Assembly (NCBI GenBank): GCA_018679695.1 | Contig: JAHHKH010000178.1 | Coordinates: 1 to 14,854, forward strand | Reading direction: 5' to 3' | DNA from: Maribacter sp. | GTDB taxonomy: Bacteria > Bacteroidota > Bacteroidia > Flavobacteriales > Flavobacteriaceae | DNA: 14,854 nucleotides | Part shown: one piece after another, positions 1 through 6,886 of the stretch | How positions within the stretch are numbered: the stretch's first letter is position 1 | Layout: the number at the start of each line of letters is the position of its first letter | Translations under genes and position numbers: made by a program | Notes under the pieces: model-generated | Told to the model about the DNA's origin: nothing | Seen by the model: the letters and a program-made list of their open reading frames with translations, nothing else | Database searches by the model: none

Positions 1-177
1 ACCCAATTGGCCATCCGCCAAGAAAAGTTCATTCGTGACCTAAAAAATGCGTTGTTACGTATAGAGAACAAAACTTATGGCATTTGTCGCGTAACAGGGA
101 AGCTCATAAATAAGGAACGCTTGAAACTGGTTCCTCATGCTACGCTGAGCATAGAGGCAAAAAATATGCAAAAATAA
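1..177 (+). CDS. TraR/DksA family regulator, C-terminal part (5' end outside window)
   Basis: Reading frame 1 is open from the first base to a TAA at 175-177, giving the last 58 residues. The sequence ...TYGICRVTGKLI...ERLKLVPHATL aligns with the zinc-finger end of DksA/TraR proteins (pattern TYGxCxxCGxxI...RLxxxPxAxxC). DksA-type proteins bind RNA polymerase through the secondary channel and modulate initiation with ppGpp. Only one of the four zinc-binding cysteines is present: the second is Gly, and the CxxC pair after the Pro is missing, so this finger probably binds no zinc. From memory of the group, a protein of this kind lies between ileS and lspA in many Flavobacteriaceae, and lspA does follow here after one intervening gene. 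The family call is firm; the regulatory role is inferred. Confidence 0.85.
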   Translation, partial: TQLAIRQEKFIRDLKNALLRIENKTYGICRVTGKLINKERLKLVPHATLSIEAKNMQK

Positions 178-180
178 TAT

Positions 181-204
181 AAACGCCCCGAATGGGGCGT
201 TTTT
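181..204 (+). terminator. Intrinsic terminator after the TraR/DksA gene
   Basis: A perfect 9-bp stem, AAACGCCCC (181-189) with GGGGCGTTT (194-202), closes a 4-nt loop (GAAT) and runs into five T residues (200-204). It begins 3 nt after the upstream stop codon. It lies directly against the next gene: the ATG at 192 sits in loop and stem, so that codon is unlikely to be the real start of the following protein. Confidence 0.9.
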
Positions 205-221
205 CGTGGTTAGTAATGGGA

Positions 222-839
222 ATGAAAGTATTTATGTTTGTTTTATTCATTTCTTTTGGAATGTTGAACGCCCAAAAGGTGGTGAAAAAAGCCGTCCAAA
301 ATCCTGAAACTTCCAATTTACTTATTGATGCCAATAACTGTTATCAGATTGACCTTACCACAACTTCAGCCAAAGATATCGTAATCGAGGCTTTCATGGA
401 CGGGGAATACAAAAATGATTTGTTGATTAAGATTGAAGAGGATGGGCCAACGATAGCTGTAAGTGCAGGATTTCACCCGAACTTCATAAAACCCAACGAC
501 AAACTGAGTGCACATAAAGTGATTTCCATAGCCTTGAAGGTGCAGATTCCAAAAAATATGAAGGTCAACCTTTTTGGGGTCAATGCGAATGTATATGCTA
601 CAGGTAACTATGAAGACATTAGGGTAACCTTGGATGATGGTAACTGTAATTTTTATACTATAATGGGTATGGCATCGGCAACTACCCAAAGCGGCGATAT
701 ATATGTGTACTCAAATGGGGCCATCATTGAAACTAATACTAATTTTGGCCTTATTTCCAATAATGGGATTCCCAAAGGGGATAATTATTTTAAATTGACC
801 ACGACCAAAGGCAATATCTACTTAAGGAAAACCGAATAA
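222..839 (+). CDS. Secreted beta-rich protein of unknown function (DUF4097/putative-adhesin-like)
   Basis: The protein is about 205 residues. It starts with a signal peptide (MKVFMFVLFISFGMLNAQ, cleavage expected after NAQ), so it is exported. The mature part has no transmembrane segment and consists of alternating hydrophobic and polar short strands with Asn/Gly/Thr turns. In its second half come repeated rungs such as TQSGDIYVYSNGAIIETNT and KLTTTKGNIYLRKTE. This resembles the stacked-strand 'putative adhesin' (DUF4097) type, but the match is by pattern only. In-frame ATGs at 192, 216 and 222 are possible. 192 is inside the terminator, and 222 gives the most canonical signal peptide (216 would add Met-Gly). 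It lies between the TraR/DksA gene and lspA, 33 bp before the latter. The function is unknown. Confidence 0.75.
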   Translation: MKVFMFVLFISFGMLNAQKVVKKAVQNPETSNLLIDANNCYQIDLTTTSAKDIVIEAFMDGEYKNDLLIKIEEDGPTIAVSAGFHPNFIKPNDKLSAHKVISIALKVQIPKNMKVNLFGVNANVYATGNYEDIRVTLDDGNCNFYTIMGMASATTQSGDIYVYSNGAIIETNTNFGLISNNGIPKGDNYFKLTTTKGNIYLRKTE

Positions 840-845
840 TATACC

Positions 846-853
846 TATTTTTG
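846..853 (+). promoter_or_regulatory. Possible -7 promoter element for lspA
   Basis: TATTTTTG matches the Bacteroidota -7 consensus TAnnTTTG at all fixed positions and lies 19 bp before the lspA ATG, outside any coding sequence. No convincing TTG/TTTG -33 element is found at the usual distance; only CTTAAG at 821-826 is near. If used, the leader would be about 10-15 nt. The region is AT-rich, so a chance match is possible. Confidence 0.35.
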
Positions 854-872
854 CCCATCCATATTTTGAAGA

Positions 873-1535
873 ATGAGTATTAAGAAATCTATGCTACTTA
901 TTGGTCTAGTGTTGATTATTGACCAGATCAGTAAAATATATATTAAAACACATTTTGCCCTGGGGGAATCCTATGAGGTTTTTGAATGGTTCAAGATTCA
1001 TTTTATCGAGAACTCAGGTGCGGCATGGGGAGCAAAATTAAATGACTTTTTACCCATCTCAGAAGACACTGCTAAATTAATATTGACGGTATTCCGTTTG
1101 TTTGCGGTGGCAGGTATAGGGTATTGGCTTTTTGATTGTATAAAAAAACAGAGCTCAAAAACGCTGGTTCTAGCCGTATCCCTGATTTTTGCGGGAGCAT
1201 TGGGCAACATCATAGATTCGGTCTTTTACGGTCTTTTGTTCAATGATAGCGTTGGTCAGGTTGCTACACTGTTTTCCGATGAGCCTTATGGGGGCTTGTT
1301 TTATGGAAAAGTGGTAGACATGCTATATTTTCCTATGATCAATAGTACATGGCCAAATTGGGTACCCTATTTTGGAGGAAAAGGGTTTAGTTTTTTTGAC
1401 CCTGTTTTTAATGTGGCGGACACCGCCATAAGTACCGGAGTCGGAATCTTATTGGTTTTCAATAAAAAGGCCTTTGGCAGTAAGCAAGAAGAAGCTAAGG
1501 ACGAAAAAGTAAATCAGGAGCCGGAAAATTTGTAG
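873..1535 (+). CDS. lspA: Lipoprotein signal peptidase (signal peptidase II)
   Basis: LspA is an inner-membrane aspartyl protease that removes the signal peptide of prolipoproteins after the lipobox Cys has been diacylated; it is the target of globomycin. The family motifs are in order: an N-terminal membrane helix with IDQISK (16-21), ENSGAAWG (46-53), GALGNIID (108-115) with catalytic Asp115, and FNVADTAIS (179-187) with catalytic Asp183. Four hydrophobic segments are visible. At 220 residues it is longer than the E. coli enzyme (about 164): the two catalytic Asp are 68 residues apart because of an extra periplasmic stretch (about 116-165) and there is a charged C-terminal tail. The start ATG follows the upstream gene by 33 bp. 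Its 3' end overlaps the convergent cyclo-ligase gene by 22 bp. Confidence 0.95.
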   Translation: MSIKKSMLLIGLVLIIDQISKIYIKTHFALGESYEVFEWFKIHFIENSGAAWGAKLNDFLPISEDTAKLILTVFRLFAVAGIGYWLFDCIKKQSSKTLVLAVSLIFAGALGNIIDSVFYGLLFNDSVGQVATLFSDEPYGGLFYGKVVDMLYFPMINSTWPNWVPYFGGKGFSFFDPVFNVADTAISTGVGILLVFNKKAFGSKQEEAKDEKVNQEPENL

Positions 1536-2080
1536 GTTTTGTTTGGGGTTATGCAATAATCCATGGCAATATCATTTTCAATGACATCTTCAATTTCTTC
1601 CTCAGCATCGAACAATGACAGTCCTATCTTAACAACATCGGATTTACATTGCTTCAGAAAACGGTCATAATATCCTTTGCCATAACCTACCCTGTTACCT
1701 TGTTTATCAAAGGCCAAAAGAGGTAAAAAAATCACCTCGATTTTTTCCGGTTCCACCATAATTCCATTAACGGGTTCGGGAACATTCCATTTATTTGTTT
1801 GGAGAATTGTATTATCTGTAAGTAAAAAATGGCTTAAATGATCACCATCCATTTTGGGAACAATGATATGTTTATCCCTCCCCTGGAGCACCGATAATAA
1901 AAAAGAAGTGTTGATTTCCTTTTTAGCTGTTATAGGTAAATACAAGTGATAATAATCGAAATCCCATATAGGGAGTTCCAAAGTACGATTGGCGATTCGC
2001 AGACTGGAATCCGCAAGTTTTTTCGAGGAAAGTTCGTTCCTGTATTTGGTGTAAAGTAATCGTAAATCGGATTTCAACAT
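1514..2080 (-). CDS. 5-formyltetrahydrofolate cyclo-ligase (MTHF synthetase)
   Basis: This cytosolic enzyme converts 5-formyl-THF to 5,10-methenyl-THF with ATP, returning a stored folate to one-carbon metabolism. The protein is 188 residues, the normal family size. The diagnostic glycine-rich nucleotide/phosphate motif is RVGYGKGYYDRFL (130-142). It is preceded by IEVIFLPLLAFDKQGN (114-129), which is also typical of the family, and by an N-terminal Lys/Arg-rich helix (LKSDLRLLYTKYRNELSS) like the usual K..LR...R.....L start. The gene is on the minus strand and convergent with lspA; the last 22 bp of both genes overlap and no terminator separates them. No strong promoter is seen upstream. Confidence 0.93.
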   Translation of the reverse strand: MLKSDLRLLYTKYRNELSSKKLADSSLRIANRTLELPIWDFDYYHLYLPITAKKEINTSFLLSVLQGRDKHIIVPKMDGDHLSHFLLTDNTILQTNKWNVPEPVNGIMVEPEKIEVIFLPLLAFDKQGNRVGYGKGYYDRFLKQCKSDVVKIGLSLFDAEEEIEDVIENDIAMDYCITPNKTYKFSGS

Positions 2081-2123
2081 ATGGGGAAGTTGAATATTTA
2101 CGACAAGATATGAAAAGTGGAAA

Positions 2124-2210
2124 TTATTCTTTTGCAGCTACTGCAAAATAAACTTTAAAAAACAACATCAATATTAAGTAAGTGCCGAGGGTTATAATAT
2201 AACTGTCCAT
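2124..2210 (-). CDS. Possible 28-residue membrane peptide (weak)
   Basis: An ATG at 2208-2210 on the minus strand opens a 28-codon frame: MDSYIITLGTYLI followed by a hydrophobic stretch ending in FKVYFAVAAKE. It would form a single membrane helix with a charged C-terminus. It is in the same orientation as the cyclo-ligase gene and ends 44 bp before it, so co-transcription is possible. The frame is also open further upstream, to an ATG at 2388-2390, but that extension does not look like protein. Nothing identifies a function, and in AT-rich DNA a hydrophobic short ORF is easily produced by chance. Confidence 0.22.
   Translation of the reverse strand: MDSYIITLGTYLILMLFFKVYFAVAAKE
2130..2148. 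repeat. Perfect short hairpin
   Basis: TTTTGCAG (2130-2137) and CTGCAAAA (2141-2148) are perfect complements around a 3-nt loop. No T-run follows on either strand, so it is not a standard terminator. It falls within the last codons of the weak minus-strand ORF and 50-68 bp upstream of the cyclo-ligase start, so it might be an operator or a transcript hairpin. Confidence 0.45.
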
Positions 2211-2266
2211 GTCTAATAAAAGGGGTTTTTGATTTTGATTGTCTAAATGTAGAAAAAATATCCACA

Positions 2267-2296
2267 AAATGCACATTTTTATCGTTGAAATGCACA
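2267..2296. repeat. Two 9-bp direct repeats, AAATGCACA
   Basis: AAATGCACA occurs at 2267-2275 and 2288-2296, with starts 21 bp apart (about two helical turns), in the gene-poor region between divergent genes. The geometry would suit a regulator binding one face of the DNA. No regulator is known for it. Confidence 0.4.
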
Positions 2297-2629
2297 AATT
2301 GTACAGAATTTTAACAATCTTGTAAGAAAAAAATAGTGTAATGAATTGATTTAAGCCATTGCAAGTAACACTATTACAAGGAGTTGCCAAAATAAGGTTA
2401 GGCTATCGGAATTATTAGCATTGGCTTTGATAAATATAATGGAACCAGCGCAAAAATCATTAAATAGTCAATAGAAAAATAGCATTGATATGATTACTTA
2501 TGCATTGTAAACCACTACACTTGGCTTAAGGTTCGGATGTGAAGTTAAAAAAAAGTAAAGTGCTATGGTTTAATCAAAAACATAGTAATTTAACAGTGTT
2601 CTTTTTGATACAAAACCCTTGTGAACTTA

Positions 2630-4417
2630 ATGTCCAAATTACCAATACAAGTACAGATTAGTACACTGCCAAATAGCCCAGGCGTATATCAGTTTTATGA
2701 TACCGAGGACAAGATATTATATGTTGGTAAGGCAAAGAACCTTAAGAAAAGGGTTGCTTCATATTTCAACAAGAACCATGAATATGGGAAAACCAGAATC
2801 CTGGTTAAAAAGATTGCCAACATCAAACATATAGTTGTTGCAACGGAATCCGATGCTCTTTTGTTAGAGAATAATCTTATCAAGAAATATCGGCCTCGAT
2901 ATAATGTTTTATTGAAAGATGATAAATCGTACCCTTGGATTTGTATAAAAAAAGAACGTTTCCCCAGAATTTTCCCAACTAGGAAATTAATTAAGGATGG
3001 TTCTGAATATTTTGGTCCCTATACCAGCATGTACACGGTGAAAACATTATTGGAATTGATAAGAAATGTTTATCCTTTGCGCACTTGTAATTATGACTTA
3101 TCCCAGGAGAAAATAGAAGCCGGCAAATATAAACTGTGTCTTGAGTATCATTTGGGAAATTGTCTAGGCCCCTGTGTGGGATTACAAAGCAGTTTCGATT
3201 ACGACAAACAAATCGATGAGATAAGACACATAATCAAGGGAAATTTTAAATCATCGTTGCAATCTTTCAAAAATCAAATGAAATTGCTGGCCAATGACAT
3301 GCACTTTGAAGAGGCTCAGAAAATCAAGGATAAGATCAATGTTCTGGAAAATTACCAATCCAAAACAACAATAGTAAATCCTAAAATCAATAATGTGGAT
3401 GTATTCTCTATTATTGCGGATGATGCGTTTGCCTACGTTAACTTCCTACAACTATCACATGGATCCATTATTAGATCACACACCCTTGAAATTAAAAAGA
3501 AGCTCGATGAAGAAGATAAGGAATTACTACAGTTGGCCATTTTCGAAATTAGACAGCGTTTCAATTCGGAGTCAAAGGAAATTTATGCGCCCTTTAAGGT
3601 TGTTGTAGAACCGCATTTGAAAGTTACAGTACCCAAGTTGGGTGATAAACGAAAAATTCTGGACCTATCGATCAGAAACGCGAAGTATTTTAGACAGGAA
3701 AGATTCAATCAGATCAAGATTGTAGATCCAGAGCGCCATACGAATAGAATTATGGCCCAAATGCAAAAAGATTTGCGATTATCCGAGGAACCAAGACATA
3801 TCGAGTGCTTTGACAACAGTAATATTCAAGGAAGCAATCCGGTTGCCGCCTGTGTGGTCTTTAAGAACGGGAAACCATCGAAAAAGGAATACCGGCACTA
3901 TAATATAAAAACGGTTGATGGTCCTGATGATTATGCTTCAATGGAGGAGGTAGTGTACCGACGTTATAAAAGATTATTGGATGAAGCGCAACCTTTACCA
4001 CAACTAATCGTCATAGATGGGGGAAAAGGGCAATTATCATCGGCCTTAAAAAGCCTGGATGATTTGGGTTTAAGAGGAAAAATCGCCATTATTGGTATTG
4101 CCAAGAGATTGGAGGAGATATATTTCCCCGAAGACCCCATACCTTTGTATTTGGATAAAAAATCGGAAAGTTTAAGGATCATCCAACAACTAAGGAATGA
4201 AGCCCACCGTTTTGGCATCACATTCCATAGGAACAAAAGAAGTAAAGCTGCCATAAATTCGGTATTGGAAAGCATTGATGGGGTTGGTGAAAAAACGGCA
4301 AGGGATTTATTGAGGAAATTCAAATCGGTGAAACGGGTCAAGGAAGCATCGGTCGAAAATTTGGCAATTGTTGTCGGCATTGCCAAAGCAAAAAAAATTT
4401 ATGAAACATTTCATTGA
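2630..4417 (+). CDS. uvrC: UvrABC system protein C (excision nuclease subunit)
   Basis: UvrC makes the 3' and 5' incisions around lesions bound by UvrB in nucleotide excision repair. All family domains are present in 595 residues. The GIY-YIG nuclease covers about 13-95: GVY (18-20), YVG (31-33), Arg41 and the metal-binding Glu80. A four-Cys cluster, C153, C170, C178 and C182, is a likely iron-sulfur site. A UVR (UvrB-interacting) helical segment is around 205-240. The RNase H-like endonuclease domain has Asp395 (IECFDNSN), Asp463 (VIDGGKGQL) and His526 (NEAHRFGITFHR). Tandem helix-hairpin-helix DNA-binding motifs end the protein (IDGVGEKTARDLLRKF and a degenerate second copy). ATG 2630 is chosen; an in-frame GTG at 2621 would only add Met-Asn-Leu. 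The downstream patatin gene starts 21 bp later, so the two are probably co-transcribed. Confidence 0.97.
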   Translation: MSKLPIQVQISTLPNSPGVYQFYDTEDKILYVGKAKNLKKRVASYFNKNHEYGKTRILVKKIANIKHIVVATESDALLLENNLIKKYRPRYNVLLKDDKSYPWICIKKERFPRIFPTRKLIKDGSEYFGPYTSMYTVKTLLELIRNVYPLRTCNYDLSQEKIEAGKYKLCLEYHLGNCLGPCVGLQSSFDYDKQIDEIRHIIKGNFKSSLQSFKNQMKLLANDMHFEEAQKIKDKINVLENYQSKTTIVNPKINNVDVFSIIADDAFAYVNFLQLSHGSIIRSHTLEIKKKLDEEDKELLQLAIFEIRQRFNSESKEIYAPFKVVVEPHLKVTVPKLGDKRKILDLSIRNAKYFRQERFNQIKIVDPERHTNRIMAQMQKDLRLSEEPRHIECFDNSNIQGSNPVAACVVFKNGKPSKKEYRHYNIKTVDGPDDYASMEEVVYRRYKRLLDEAQPLPQLIVIDGGKGQLSSALKSLDDLGLRGKIAIIGIAKRLEEIYFPEDPIPLYLDKKSESLRIIQQLRNEAHRFGITFHRNKRSKAAINSVLESIDGVGEKTARDLLRKFKSVKRVKEASVENLAIVVGIAKAKKIYETFH

Positions 4418-4438
4418 AAATCACGACCTATCGTCAAT

Positions 4439-6706
4439 ATGAAAATAATTACCGCTATACTTCTAGTATCACTGTTCTTTGTCATTGAGCTCAATGCGCA
4501 GGATTTAGAACAGGAAGACGGTATTAAAGTAGGACTGGTACTAAGCGGTGGTGGTGCTAAAGGTATGGCGCATATCGGTGCCTTAAAGGTGATTGAAGAG
4601 GCCGGGGTGAAGATCGACTATATTGGCGGTACAAGCATGGGTGCCATCATCGGGGCTCTTTATGCCTCGGGCTATTCGGCAACACAGCTCGATTCAATCT
4701 TTAGGAAAATTGATTTCGATAGGTTAATTAGGGATAATTTACCGAGGGGCGTAAAAACATTTTATGAAAAAGAAGATTCTGAAAGATATGCCATTAGTCT
4801 TCCCTTTGACAATTTCAAGGTTGCGATACCACAAGGTTTTTCGGGAGGTCAGAACATATATCACGAGTTGGTGAAACATTTATACCATGTAAAGGATATT
4901 AATGATTTTAGCGAATTACCAATTCCATTCATATGCATTGCCACAAATGTGGAGACCGGGGAACAAGTCAACCTTGAGAGTGGTTACTTGCCGGAAGCCA
5001 TAATGGCCAGTGGAACGTTACCCTCATTATTTGAGCCTTTTACCATCAATGGTAAAGTGCTTATAGATGGCGGGGTAGTGAATAATTATCCTATTGAGGA
5101 GGTAAGGAATATGGGGGCCAATTTCATAATCGGTGTTGATGTGCAACATGGATTAAGGGATAAGGAAAACCTTCTTTCCGCCACAGAGATTTTATTGCAG
5201 ATTAATAATTTCAGGACTGCAGAAGACATGATCGAGAAATCAGCAGAGACCGATATCTATATTAAACCAGATATGGCAAAATATTCCGTAATGGATTTTG
5301 ATCTGGATGATGAAATCATAGAAAATGGTGAAAATGCGGCAAAGGATAAGATAGTTGAACTGAAGAATATCGCTTCCGGTCAAAATAAAAATCGCCTCGA
5401 AGGAAAGCCAATAGCGCCTATTGATAGTTTGTTGGTCACACGACTTATTATTAGAGGCAATAATGATAGTTATACCCGAGGGTATGTTAAGGGCAAACTT
5501 AGATTTAAACTGGGAGATAAGGCCACATTTGAAAAATTGCAGCAAGGAATTAGCAACTTGTCAGCAACGGGTAATTTTGAAACAATACGATATGAGTTGC
5601 TATCACATGGCGATGGTGAGGATCTCATATTGAAATTGAATGAAACCCCAAATAAAACCTTTTTGAAAGTGGGTGCCCATTACGATGACTTGTACAATAG
5701 TGCGGCCATATTGAATCTAACCCGCAAGAATTTTGTTTTTAATGATGATGTGGCTTCTTTTGATTTAATATTGGGTGATAATGTTCGTTATAATCTACAG
5801 TATTATATAGACAAAGGATCATATTGGAGTTTTGGATTCAATTCACGTTTCAATGATTTTGAAAAAGAAATAAATTTTGATTTGATCCAGAGCAATTTCG
5901 AGGTACCTCTTGGGATAAACGTCAATAATCTGAACTTGGATGTTTTGGATCTAACCAACCAGGTATATTTACAAACCGTATTGCAAGAAGAGTTTGCCTT
6001 TAGTTTGGGCGTTGAGCATAAGTTCTTGAGATATAGCACCAGAACTTTGGGGGATTTGGCCGATAATACTTCAGAACTAATATTGAATTCTAGCGGGGAA
6101 CGTACCTATTTCGAAAAAAGCACCTTTTATAGTGCTTATGGACAATTGAAATTGGATACATATAACGATAAGTATTTCCCCTCAAGAGGACTGTATTTTG
6201 ATGGGGACTTTCACTTATACTTGTATTCTTCTGATTTTAACGACAACTTCAAGGAGTTTTCGATTGCTAAGTCAAGAATGGGTGCAGCATTCCCACTACT
6301 TCAGAATTTATCATTGAATCTGGAAACAGAGGGCGGATTTAAATTGGGAACTTCCGGGGTGACTACTTTCGATTTTGTTCTAGGAGGTTATGGCAATAAC
6401 TTGATCAATAATTTCACACCTTTTATAGGGTACGATTTTTTATCATTACCCGGCAATAGTTATGTTAAGGCCTATGGCCGTTTAGATTTGGAAATCGCAC
6501 CCAAGAACCATATCATGTTCACTGCAAATTTTGCTAATGTGGACGATGACATCTTTAGAACCGGTGAATGGTTCACATCACCTGATTTTTCAGGGTATGG
6601 GCTTAGCTATGGCTTTGAATCTTTTATGGGACCCTTGCAGGTAATGTATTCATGGTCGCCCGAGGGTAACAGTAATTTCTTTTTTAGCCTTGGTTATTGG
6701 TTTTAG
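4439..6706 (+). CDS. Patatin-like phospholipase with POTRA-like region and outer-membrane beta-barrel
   Basis: The protein is 755 residues. It has a signal peptide (MKIITAILLVSLFFVIELNAQ) and then a patatin domain from about 30 to 320. This carries the oxyanion-hole loop SGGGAKG (36-42), the nucleophile elbow GTSMG with Ser66 (64-68) and the Asp of the dyad in DGG (210-212), so the Ser-Asp lipase site is intact. A POTRA-like segment (about 335-415, including VTRLIIRGN and FEKLQQGISNLSATGNF) follows. The C-terminal ~330 residues are amphipathic strands of a barrel and end in an aromatic residue (FFFSLGYWF), the usual signal for BAM-mediated insertion. The layout resembles PlpD, the type Vd secretion prototype. 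Likely role: an outer-membrane or surface-exposed phospholipase/acyl hydrolase; substrate and release are unknown. It lies 21 bp after uvrC. Confidence 0.9.
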   Translation: MKIITAILLVSLFFVIELNAQDLEQEDGIKVGLVLSGGGAKGMAHIGALKVIEEAGVKIDYIGGTSMGAIIGALYASGYSATQLDSIFRKIDFDRLIRDNLPRGVKTFYEKEDSERYAISLPFDNFKVAIPQGFSGGQNIYHELVKHLYHVKDINDFSELPIPFICIATNVETGEQVNLESGYLPEAIMASGTLPSLFEPFTINGKVLIDGGVVNNYPIEEVRNMGANFIIGVDVQHGLRDKENLLSATEILLQINNFRTAEDMIEKSAETDIYIKPDMAKYSVMDFDLDDEIIENGENAAKDKIVELKNIASGQNKNRLEGKPIAPIDSLLVTRLIIRGNNDSYTRGYVKGKLRFKLGDKATFEKLQQGISNLSATGNFETIRYELLSHGDGEDLILKLNETPNKTFLKVGAHYDDLYNSAAILNLTRKNFVFNDDVASFDLILGDNVRYNLQYYIDKGSYWSFGFNSRFNDFEKEINFDLIQSNFEVPLGINVNNLNLDVLDLTNQVYLQTVLQEEFAFSLGVEHKFLRYSTRTLGDLADNTSELILNSSGERTYFEKSTFYSAYGQLKLDTYNDKYFPSRGLYFDGDFHLYLYSSDFNDNFKEFSIAKSRMGAAFPLLQNLSLNLETEGGFKLGTSGVTTFDFVLGGYGNNLINNFTPFIGYDFLSLPGNSYVKAYGRLDLEIAPKNHIMFTANFANVDDDIFRTGEWFTSPDFSGYGLSYGFESFMGPLQVMYSWSPEGNSNFFFSLGYWF

Positions 6707-6793
6707 CATCCTTATCAGTTTGTATGGTCTTTTTTTGCGATATTTGTCTTTAAGTAAAGCAACATGATAAAACAAAGAATTGATATTACAGCC

Positions 6794-6845
6794 CACCTTA
6801 GGGCAATGTGGTAAGGGAGTGACTGAATTTCACTTAGGGAATGAC
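6794..6845. repeat. Imperfect direct repeat in the leader of hppD
   Basis: CACCTTAGGGCAATG (6794-6808) and CACTTAGGGAATGAC (6831-6845) share the core CAC(C)TTAGGG(C)AATG, 37 bp apart, in the 180-bp gap between the patatin gene and hppD. The second copy ends 41 bp before the hppD ATG. It could be a paired binding site or part of a structured leader. No clear TAnnTTTG element and no terminator were found in this gap, only an unpaired T-run at 6729-6735. Confidence 0.3.
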
Positions 6846-6886
6846 AACACGTCCAAAATTCAAAACTCAACTAATAACAACATATC

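Larger units (their letters stand above)
2081..2629. other. Gene-poor region between divergent cyclo-ligase and uvrC genes
   Basis: About 550 bp lie between the start of the minus-strand cyclo-ligase gene and the start of uvrC. The sequence is very AT-rich. A minus-strand frame is open over 2124-2390, but its composition (runs of Phe, Ile, Leu, Cys) looks non-coding except perhaps for the last 28 codons. Visible structure: a perfect hairpin (2130-2148), two direct AAATGCACA repeats (2267-2296) and a 16-nt stretch at 2520-2535 that recurs before the TonB-dependent receptor gene. No clear TAnnTTTG element precedes uvrC. No RNA gene is recognised. Confidence 0.6.

Noticed and set aside
192..221. 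ATG at 192 as start of the secreted protein
   Set aside because: The codon lies in the loop and stem of the terminator, and the added residues would spoil the signal peptide. 222 (or 216) fits better.
2124..2390. 88-codon minus-strand ORF in the uvrC upstream region
   Set aside because: The N-terminal 60 codons are Phe/Ile/Leu/Cys-rich translation of AT-rich DNA and include the direct repeats. Only the last 28 codons were kept, as a weak candidate.
3964..4386. 140-codon minus-strand ORF antisense to uvrC
   Set aside because: It is a shadow of the RNase H-like and HhH part of uvrC, with no domain or promoter of its own.
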